Source: an uncultured Clostridium sp. (lineage in GTDB: Bacteria; Bacillota_A; Clostridia; TANB77; CAG-508). From it: a stretch of 5,863 nucleotides of DNA. Position 1 is the first letter of the stretch, and each line of letters opens with the position of its first letter. The stretch spans positions 1-5,863 of the forward strand of contig CAJKKA010000103.1 in the NCBI GenBank assembly GCA_905200315.1, given 5' to 3'. A program made the translations under genes and the position numbers. The notes beneath the pieces were generated by a model. The model saw nothing but the letters and a program-made list of their open reading frames with translations, searched no databases and was not told the origin of the DNA. Shown here piece by piece: positions 1-4,700 of the stretch.

Positions 1-253
1 TGTCTCCTCCCGGTTTTTGATTATCGTCTTTACCTGGATCTTTATTGTCTCCTCCCGGTTTTTGATTATCGTCTTTACCTGGTTCTTTATTGTCTCCTCC
101 CGGTTTTTGATTATCGTCTTTACCTGGATCTTTATTGTCTCCTCCTGGTTTTTGATTATCGTCTTTACCTGGATCTTTATTGTCTCCTCCTGGTTTTTGA
201 TTATCGTCTTTACCTGGATCTTTATTGTCTCCTCCTGGCTTTTGATTATCGTC
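1..253 (-). repeat. Tandem 45-bp coding repeat (15-residue unit DDNQKPGGDNKDPGK), continuing beyond the left edge
   Basis: Five complete copies lie at 253-29 and a sixth is cut by the window edge. Each encodes DDNQKPGGDNKDPGK. Copy four has Glu for Asp (NKEPGK, around 82-85). The other differences are silent: AAG instead of AAA for Lys in copy one, and CCG instead of CCA for the first Pro in copies four onward. The sharing of the CCG variant by neighbouring copies suggests local duplication. The hydrophilic, Pro/Gly-rich unit suits a linker that crosses the cell wall. The array sits inside the large gene, preserves frame and can change length by recombination or slippage. Confidence 0.97.
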
Positions 254-3200
254 TTCTTTTAATGTAATCCAATCTACCACAGCAGTTGCAGTTCCTTTAT
301 TTCCATATTTATCAACAAATTCAAAAATAAATTTTCCATTTTCCGTAAATGTGTAGCTATCACGTCCTCCATTATTTGTTATAGTTATATCAGTACTTTT
401 ATTAACTAATCTAGCTGTAACAGGTTTAGTAGTCTTTTCTGTAATATCATATTCTATCTCGGCTGTTGGTATTTCCTTTTTTGTCACATCCTCAAAAAGA
501 TTAATCATAGCAGCAGAAGCAAAACTTCTTCCATCACCCCAATTTTCGGTTGTTACAAACTTTACATATTGGGCATTAACTGATTCTTTAAGTTCAATCA
601 TCTTAGAAGAAGAATTATTTTCCCAATTATTTGCACTAGCTACCTCAGTCCATTTTTTTCCATCTGTGCTTATATATAATTTTGCATTTTTTGTTCTACC
701 ATTAGTTCCAGTTTGTCTTGGTACATATTGCAATGCTGATAAATATACAGCTTCATCCAATTTTATAATAATTTCTCTTTCTGTATCTGATCCATCATGA
801 GCTGTATGCCAAATAGTATTAATATTTCCATCAATAGCATTTTTAGCATAGTTGTTACTAGATGCCTGTTCAGATGAAACACTTTGTATACTTAAACGTT
901 CTATTGGAATATATTTTTCATTTTTTTGTTGGTTATCTTCTGTAAAATTATATGTTTTACTTGTATTATCAGCTACATATACCCCAGTTGCACCAGCTCT
1001 AACAATTATTGTCTTATTTCCAGTTAAATCTGGTTCTTGTACACCATATGTTGTCCAGTTGTCTTCTTTTTTATATTTCCATTGTATAGAGCTAGTTGCT
1101 CCAATTAACTTATTTTCTAAATCATTAGCATAAATCGTTGACGGTAATCCTAATGAATCTTTAATATCTATTGTGAAAATATTTTCATCTGAATAGTCTA
1201 CTCCCATTATGTGCACTTTAATATCTTTTTCTGATGTAATGCTTGCTATTTCTTCGTCTGTTAATTTTACTTGGTGTTCCTCTGTCAATTTCCAAGTATT
1301 TCCACCATCTAAACTATATTCCCATGCTACATCATTATTATCGTAACGACTAGATAAAATTATTTTTCTTGCATTTTCTCCATCAAATGAAAAACTTGCA
1401 ATTGTTGTATCAATATTTCCAAGTAATGCATTTGCAACTTGTTTAACTGCTGTTGCTTGTATTGATTCATTGTTTGTTGCTTTTGTAGCTGTTGTTAATG
1501 TTTTTGTTTGTAACAATGTATACAATGTATCATATTCTACGGATGTTAAATGTGGTTTTATTAATTTTAATAAATCATTCATTGGATATGGATAATATGT
1601 ATATGTTTCTGCAATTTCCTTAGCTAGTTTATAATAGTCTTCTTCTGTTTTTGTTTTATCATTTGTATATAAATTTACTAAACCTAGCCATGCATCAAAA
1701 TTAATTTTTTCCGCTTCAATTGCTTTACGATATATATTTTCTAATTTTTGACTATCATTTTTATAAACATCTGCAAGCATAAGAATTTTTTCAGAATTTT
1801 CATATTTATCATATTCATTTTGAGCAGCTTGAGCTAATAATATATAATTTGCATTCCATCCGCTTGTATAACTACCATTTCCCCAGTCGTTCATTGTTCT
1901 TACATTTAAATGTTCTGTTCTTCCTGATTGTCCCCATCCAGAAACATCATTTCCTAAATTCCATATTCCATTTCCATTAGCATCTTGAGTATAATATATG
2001 TATGCACAATGACCTGGCTGACTTACACATGTATTTGGTAATCCTTTATATGCTCCCCATATACAGCTACCTGTTTTTGAAAGACCTCCACAAACAGACC
2101 CTTCTTCAAAAACAATCCATAATTTTGGTTGTCCTTTTTGATAAGTTATATTATATTTTGATAAATGATATTTTTCATTCCATTTATCGTAATTTTCTGC
2201 ACTATAATATTTATCTAAAGAATAATCATAGCCAAATGTGTATTTTATATAACTGTATGGACCTGTAGCACCTTTTTTATCATTTCTCGCAAAATCATTT
2301 AGCCATACTATTTCTTCGTCATCTATTACTGTATTCATTACCCAACGCATTTCTTCAACAGTAAGTGTTTCAAATACTTTATTATCTATTAATTCTTCAT
2401 CTTGTCCTTCATGCAAATGTAACTTTTTATAAATTTCATAACGAGTTATAGCATCTGAATGTTTTTGGCCATCTATCCATAAATATACATTTCCTGACTC
2501 TGTTAATGATAAAGAAAGCATCATTGTACGGTACAATTCTCCTAATGTTGTGCCATATTTAGTTTTGCTTGTGTTTAATAAATCTGTTTTATATTTAGTA
2601 TATAAGTCACTTAATACTTTTATAGAATTAGCATAACTTCCTTCTGGTTTTCCTCCTATAAGGTAAAGTTTTAATGTTTCTTTGTCATTCATCAGCCAAT
2701 AAATTGTTTCCTTATATTCTTCTTTATACTTTGCAAGTGCTTGTAACATGTCATAACCAACATTATTTACAAATTCTCTTTGTAATAAAGTTAGTTCATA
2801 ATCTCCTGTTATTTGATCATCAAAATGATTTTTAATAGCCTCGTCATATTCATCTATTGTTTTTATAAAATCTATTTTGCTTGTATCTTCTTGATAATTT
2901 TCTTTTATTAATTTAGCATTTGCAAAAACAGTTTCATCATACCAATTTGCCCACCATGAATCACTATTATCGTCTGCAACTAATTTTAAATATTTTTTAT
3001 CTTTAATATCTATTTTTATAAATTGTGCCTCACTCCATCCATAAATAGTTTCTGATTGGTATTGCTGTTCCCAGTTATCTCCATCTGTTGATGTATAAAT
3101 ATAAAATTTGGCTCCAGTGTTGAAGTAATTGCTTTGTTCACTTATATCGATTCCTAAATATGATGTAAAGTAATCGTAATTGTAGTCTTTTAAATCATAT

Positions 3201-3466
3201 ACAATTTCTGCAGTTGCCCATGCACATATTCCTTTTATAAATGATGTATTTTGATTGTTCACTTTTAATGTTATTGTTTCATTACTATCATTTTGGTCCT
3301 TGTGTATTGTGTGATTACTTGCTGCAAATGACTTTTCTGTGATATATGGTATGTCTGATAAGTACATATAATCTTTATTTTCTGTTGCAAAAACTTTATT
3401 ACTACATATATTTAATATAATAAGAATTAATATTATTACATTAAAAATTAGTATTTTTTTCTTCAT
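1..3466 (-). CDS. Large secreted multidomain surface protein (NPCBM, transglutaminase-like core, F5/8C, Ig-like, repeat linker); C-terminus outside window
   Basis: An open frame of 1155 codons starts at ATG 3466 and leaves the window at base 1 without a stop. The start is fixed by an in-frame TAA two codons upstream (3472-3470). Residues 1-27 form a signal peptide (MKKK, a long Ile/Leu core, V-F-A before the cut). In order then come an NPCBM-like domain (about 33-186), a mainly helical region (187-455), a Cys/His core (459-512), TPR-like helices (about 535-600), beta-sandwich modules (about 681-844), an F5/8 type C domain (853-993), an Ig-like domain (998-1067) and 15-residue repeats from 1072. 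Similar modules occur on large surface proteins and glycan-active enzymes of gut clostridia. I infer a cell-surface protein that binds glycans and may act on glycoproteins. A wall anchor such as LPXTG is expected but not visible. No HExxH or clear glycoside hydrolase motif was found. The frame is certain; the enzymatic activity is not. Confidence 0.95.
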   Translation of the reverse strand, partial: MKKKILIFNVIILILIILNICSNKVFATENKDYMYLSDIPYITEKSFAASNHTIHKDQNDSNETITLKVNNQNTSFIKGICAWATAEIVYDLKDYNYDYFTSYLGIDISEQSNYFNTGAKFYIYTSTDGDNWEQQYQSETIYGWSEAQFIKIDIKDKKYLKLVADDNSDSWWANWYDETVFANAKLIKENYQEDTSKIDFIKTIDEYDEAIKNHFDDQITGDYELTLLQREFVNNVGYDMLQALAKYKEEYKETIYWLMNDKETLKLYLIGGKPEGSYANSIKVLSDLYTKYKTDLLNTSKTKYGTTLGELYRTMMLSLSLTESGNVYLWIDGQKHSDAITRYEIYKKLHLHEGQDEELIDNKVFETLTVEEMRWVMNTVIDDEEIVWLNDFARNDKKGATGPYSYIKYTFGYDYSLDKYYSAENYDKWNEKYHLSKYNITYQKGQPKLWIVFEEGSVCGGLSKTGSCIWGAYKGLPNTCVSQPGHCAYIYYTQDANGNGIWNLGNDVSGWGQSGRTEHLNVRTMNDWGNGSYTSGWNANYILLAQAAQNEYDKYENSEKILMLADVYKNDSQKLENIYRKAIEAEKINFDAWLGLVNLYTNDKTKTEEDYYKLAKEIAETYTYYPYPMNDLLKLIKPHLTSVEYDTLYTLLQTKTLTTATKATNNESIQATAVKQVANALLGNIDTTIASFSFDGENARKIILSSRYDNNDVAWEYSLDGGNTWKLTEEHQVKLTDEEIASITSEKDIKVHIMGVDYSDENIFTIDIKDSLGLPSTIYANDLENKLIGATSSIQWKYKKEDNWTTYGVQEPDLTGNKTIIVRAGATGVYVADNTSKTYNFTEDNQQKNEKYIPIERLSIQSVSSEQASSNNYAKNAIDGNINTIWHTAHDGSDTEREIIIKLDEAVYLSALQYVPRQTGTNGRTKNAKLYISTDGKKWTEVASANNWENNSSSKMIELKESVNAQYVKFVTTENWGDGRSFASAAMINLFEDVTKKEIPTAEIEYDITEKTTKPVTARLVNKSTDITITNNGGRDSYTFTENGKFIFEFVDKYGNKGTATAVVDWITLKEDDNQKPGGDNKDPGKDDNQKPGGDNKDPGKDDNQKPGGDNKDPGKDDNQKPGGDNKEPGKDDNQKPGGDNKDPGKDDNQKPGGD
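266..475 (-). other. Ig-like domain before the repeat linker
   Basis: Residues about 998-1067 start with PTAEIEYDITEKTTKPVTA and include the strands DITITNNGG, SYTFTENGKFIFEFVDKYG and NKGTATAVVDWI. This PTAxxxY ... YTFTENGxFxFEFVDxxGN pattern is a familiar Ig-like module in large Gram-positive extracellular enzymes, where it acts as a rigid spacer. It joins directly to the low-complexity repeats. Confidence 0.8.
488..910 (-). other. F5/8 type C (discoidin) domain
   Basis: Residues 853-993 show the family's landmarks in order: SVSSEQASSNNYAKNAIDG, then NTIWHT, the strand EIIIKLDEAVYLSALQYVPR, the loop GRTKNAKLYISTDGKKW, and QYVKFVTTENW near the end. These domains (CBM32-like) usually bind galactose- or GalNAc-containing glycans. 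Together with the N-terminal NPCBM it gives the protein a carbohydrate-binding module on each side of the Cys/His core. Confidence 0.85.
935..1429 (-). other. Two beta-sandwich modules between the core and the F5/8C domain
   Basis: Residues about 681-844 look like consecutive small beta domains. The first has SRYDNNDVAWEYSLDGG followed by NTWK and a charged LTDEEIASI stretch. The second has IQWKYKKEDNWTTYG followed by PDLTGNKTIIVRAGATG and ends in TYNFTE. The repeated W-E/K-Y-(S/K) and D-G-G-N-T-W or D-N-W-T-T elements suggest related folds. Such modules are common as spacers in clostridial surface proteins. No activity is proposed. Confidence 0.5.
1931..2092 (-). other. Cys/His core resembling transglutaminase-like (papain-fold) enzymes
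   Basis: Residues 459-512 hold GSVCGGLSKTGSC (Cys459), KGLPNTCV, SQPGHCAYIYY (His486) and a WNLGNDVSGWGQ segment (Asn506/Asp507). A Cys in a V-C-G-G helix start, a G-x-P strand, a His in a P-G-H strand and a later Asp or Asn is the layout of transglutaminase-like domains. Such domains can be crosslinking enzymes, proteases or glycoprotein amidases, so the reaction cannot be named. Four Cys lie within 29 residues (459, 468, 480, 487), so one or more disulfides are possible in the exported protein. I infer Cys459 as nucleophile and His486 as base. Confidence 0.6.
2909..3370 (-). other. NPCBM-type carbohydrate-binding domain
   Basis: Residues about 33-186 begin with YLSDIPYITEKSFAASNHT and contain KDQN, a central FIKGICAWATAEIVYDL stretch, FTSYLGID, and the paired strand pattern FYIYTSTDGDNW. 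This order (YLSD, KD, KG-containing strand, Y-D-L, F-x-x-x-x-GID) is typical of the NPCBM/NEW2 family, found beside glycosidases and other carbohydrate-active domains. The usual KGxxxH strand has Cys-Ala-Trp where a His-containing motif is often found. Assigned by recognition only, without a profile search. Confidence 0.75.
3386..3466 (-). other. Signal peptide of the large surface protein
   Basis: The first 27 residues have a basic start (MKKK), about 15 mostly Ile/Leu/Val residues and a V-F-A motif just before TENKD, a typical signal peptidase I site. The Cys at residue 21 is not in a lipobox that would fit lipidation so close to the V-F-A site. The protein is therefore predicted to be exported through Sec. 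Confidence 0.9.
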
Positions 3467-3474
3467 TTTTTAAT

Positions 3475-3509
3475 TATATGATATATTTGGATATATCACA
3501 TACTCCTTT
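3475..3509 (-). promoter_or_regulatory. Distant Shine-Dalgarno with hairpin between it and the start codon
   Basis: On the minus strand AAAGGAG (3509-3503) is the only good ribosome binding site, but the start codon is at 3466, 36 bases away. Bases 3502-3475 can fold into a 12-bp stem with a CCAA loop (core TGATATAT / ATATATCA, one G-U pair, one G-C pair, otherwise A-U). The stem abuts GGAG directly and leaves 8 bases (ATTAAAAA) before ATG, so folding would restore normal spacing. The palindrome could instead be a protein-binding operator. A GTG at 3499 opens a 9-codon frame ending in TAA at 3470, in the same frame as the gene. The sites are visible; their use is inferred. Confidence 0.5.
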
Positions 3510-3540
3510 CTTCATTTATTTTTATGTTAAAATTTAGTAT

Positions 3541-3569
3541 AATATAAATGTGCATTCTTTTTTTGAAAA
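3541..3569 (-). promoter_or_regulatory. Possible promoter of the surface protein gene
   Basis: TTTTCA (3569-3564) and TATATT (3546-3541) are separated by 17 bases. An overlapping alternative -10 is TATACT (3541-3536), but it has only A residues at its -35 position. Transcription would begin near 3534, giving an untranslated leader of about 68 bases that includes the Shine-Dalgarno and hairpin. The -35 overlaps the T tract of the preceding terminator. In such A+T-rich DNA weak matches are common, so confidence is low. Confidence 0.33.
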
Positions 3570-3588
3570 AGCGTGCTATTTAGCACGC
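3566..3588 (-). terminator. Rho-independent terminator after the 161-residue gene
   Basis: On the minus strand a perfect 7-bp GC-containing stem, GCGTGCT (3588-3582) with AGCACGC (3577-3571), closes an AAAT loop and is followed by TTTTT (3570-3566). The 5' arm is coding sequence: it holds the last two codons (Ala, Cys) and the T of the TAA stop at 3582-3580. The opposite strand lacks a T run right after the hairpin, so it acts in the minus direction, separating the small gene from the surface gene. Confidence 0.85.
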
Positions 3589-4065
3589 CTTCTCGTTTTT
3601 TGACAACTTGAAACACCACCCTATAAATGATACTTCTACCATAGCTTCTGGGTCTTTAATTAAATATCCTGCTGAATCTTCTCTTGTTGGTAATTCATTA
3701 GGATATTTATGTGACCAAAAGCCATCTGCATCTTCTCTTAAGAAATGATAATATCCCGTTTGTTCTTCTCTTTGAAGATAAATTTTCATTTCATCTTCAT
3801 TAATAGAAGCTTCTACATCAATTTCTTCTGTATTGTATCCTAAAACATCTAATTCTTCTTTTAGTGTTTCCACTAAAACTTCATTAGATGTTTTTTCTGT
3901 ACACCGTTTTCCAATAAGTTCTCCTACTACAAAGAACTCATTTTTTAATAGATTCAATGCATATGGATAGCAACCTGCACCCATTGCATTTTTCCATTTG
4001 TTTGGTTCGAATTTTGGTGTTTTGTGTGTCTTTTGAGCTAATTTCCGAGCGTTCTTTATTTTCAT
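3580..4065 (-). CDS. Uncharacterised 161-residue cytoplasmic protein with conserved-looking Cys and WSHK/His motifs
   Basis: I do not recognise a named family with certainty. The start at ATG 4065 is chosen because AGGAGG (4080-4075) lies 9 bases upstream and a promoter lies just before it. The open frame continues to 4167, but that extension overlaps the cyclophilin gene and lacks a ribosome site. The protein has a basic N-terminus (KNARKLAQKTHK), no signal peptide and no membrane segment. Landmarks are KWKNAMGAGCYPYALNLL (Cys32), a Glu-rich middle with VLVETLKEELDVLGY, YYHFLREDADGFWSHK (His107, His119), DSAGYLIKDPEAM and a hydrophobic FIGWCFKL end. From memory it resembles uncharacterised bacterial proteins with an N-C-Y-A-Y-A-L motif and an R-x-D-x-D-G-x-W-S-H-K motif, which hints at a Cys/His hydrolase of NlpC/P60-like type; this is an inference. 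Its own promoter and terminator indicate a single-gene transcript. Confidence 0.87.
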   Translation of the reverse strand: MKIKNARKLAQKTHKTPKFEPNKWKNAMGAGCYPYALNLLKNEFFVVGELIGKRCTEKTSNEVLVETLKEELDVLGYNTEEIDVEASINEDEMKIYLQREEQTGYYHFLREDADGFWSHKYPNELPTREDSAGYLIKDPEAMVEVSFIGWCFKLSKNEKAC

Positions 4066-4074
4066 TTTTAAAAA

Positions 4075-4080
4075 CCTCCT
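4075..4080 (-). promoter_or_regulatory. Ribosome binding site that sets the start of the 161-residue protein
   Basis: AGGAGG lies 9 bases before ATG 4065 (spacer TTTTTAAAA). It is a perfect anti-Shine-Dalgarno match and is the reason for rejecting the longer in-frame start at 4167. Confidence 0.9.
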
Positions 4081-4099
4081 TGAAGCATTAGTTACCTTT

Positions 4100-4128
4100 A
4101 TTATACACCATTTTACTTTTTTTTGCAA
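4100..4128 (-). promoter_or_regulatory. Sigma-A type promoter of the 161-residue gene
   Basis: TTGCAA (4128-4123) and a consensus TATAAT (4105-4100) are separated by 17 bases. Transcription would start near 4093, about 28 bases before the ATG. The promoter sits directly after the cyclophilin stop codon (4135-4133), and no terminator hairpin is visible between them, so read-through from proS and the cyclophilin gene could also supply this gene. Confidence 0.68.
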
Positions 4129-4132
4129 AATT

Positions 4133-4675
4133 CTACATTTTTCTTGGTTCTGGATAATTTTCTCCAAAAGTTTCTACTGTAACTTTTTTCATTACAGGTG
4201 GATTAACTGGTCTATCTTTTCCTCCACCAAATGGACTTCTTGTTATTACTCTTGTTTTTACAATTTTATCTACTTCATCCATTCCTTCTATTACACTTCC
4301 AAATGCAGCATATTTTCCGTCTAAGAATACTGAATCGTCTGTTACTATAAAAAACTGTGAACCAGCACTGTTAGGATCCATACTTCTTGCCATAGAAACA
4401 ATTCCTCTAACATGTGAAATATTGTTTTCTACACCATTTTCTGAGAATTCTCCTTTTATTCCATATCCTGGGCCACCTGTTCCATTTCCCTCTGGATCTC
4501 CTCCTTGTGCCATAAAGCCCGGAATAGTTCTATGAAAGGTTAATCCATTATAAAATCCCTTTTGAATAAGATTTACAAAATTATTTACTGTTTCTGGAGC
4601 CTTACTTGGATATAGTTCTAATTTTATAATTCCTCCATCTTCCATTTCTATTGTTACTATTGGTTTATTACTCAT
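4133..4675 (-). CDS. Cyclophilin-type peptidyl-prolyl cis-trans isomerase
   Basis: This 180-residue protein is a single-domain cyclophilin that speeds the cis-trans isomerisation of peptide bonds before proline, aiding protein folding. No signal peptide is present, so it should act in the cytoplasm. The family signatures are clear: TVNNFVNLIQKGFYNGLTFHR, with catalytic Arg49 (Arg55 in human CypA), IPGFMAQGGDP at 51-61, and AGSQFFI at 104-110. Phe117 in FLDGKYAAFG replaces the Trp121 of human CypA, as in E. coli cyclophilins, which are weakly inhibited by cyclosporin A; Tyr122 stands where CypA has His126. The protein contains no cysteine. It begins 25 bases after the proS stop, so the two genes are probably one operon. 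The start ATG at 4675 has GGAGG (4693-4689) 13 bases upstream, a rather long spacing. The length is normal, and the C-terminal tail NYPEPRKM is short and polar. Confidence 0.98.
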   Translation of the reverse strand: MSNKPIVTIEMEDGGIIKLELYPSKAPETVNNFVNLIQKGFYNGLTFHRTIPGFMAQGGDPEGNGTGGPGYGIKGEFSENGVENNISHVRGIVSMARSMDPNSAGSQFFIVTDDSVFLDGKYAAFGSVIEGMDEVDKIVKTRVITRSPFGGGKDRPVNPPVMKKVTVETFGENYPEPRKM

Positions 4676-4688
4676 ATTTTTCTCTTTT

Positions 4689-4693
4689 CCTCC
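4689..4693 (-). promoter_or_regulatory. Ribosome binding site of the cyclophilin gene
   Basis: GGAGG lies in the 25-base gap between the proS stop and the cyclophilin ATG, 13 bases before the start. The spacing is longer than optimal, but no other site is present and no in-frame start lies nearer. Confidence 0.75.
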
Positions 4694-4700
4694 ATAATTT

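Noticed and set aside
1..253. Direct repeats that could suggest a CRISPR array
   Set aside because: Units are contiguous 45-bp copies without unique spacers, stay in frame and encode a protein repeat.
17..262. Plus-strand open frame encoding a repetitive hydrophobic protein (repeats of an F-T-W-x-F-I-V-S-S type unit)
   Set aside because: It is the exact antisense of the 45-bp coding repeats in the surface gene. The periodicity comes from the minus-strand repeat, and there is no ribosome site.
852..2268. Plus-strand open frames at 852-1133 and 2002-2268
   Set aside because: Both lie inside the long minus-strand surface gene, have unusual compositions and lack ribosome sites.
2400..2440. Possible zinc metallopeptidase (M60-like) in the surface protein because of the NPCBM and F5/8C modules and an H-L-H-E segment
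   Set aside because: The segment reads LHLHEGQDEE, without the second His of HExxH, and no other HExxH was found in the translation.
3475..3565. Riboswitch in the surface gene leader
   Set aside because: The leader is short and has only one A-U-rich hairpin; no known aptamer sequence is recognisable.
4066..4132. Terminator after the cyclophilin gene
   Set aside because: Only A and T runs are present, with no GC-containing inverted repeat; the region is better explained as a promoter.
4066..4167. Longer N-terminus for the 161-residue protein, starting at 4167
   Set aside because: It would overlap the cyclophilin gene by 35 bases, span the promoter at 4128-4100 and lack a Shine-Dalgarno, whereas ATG 4065 has a perfect one.
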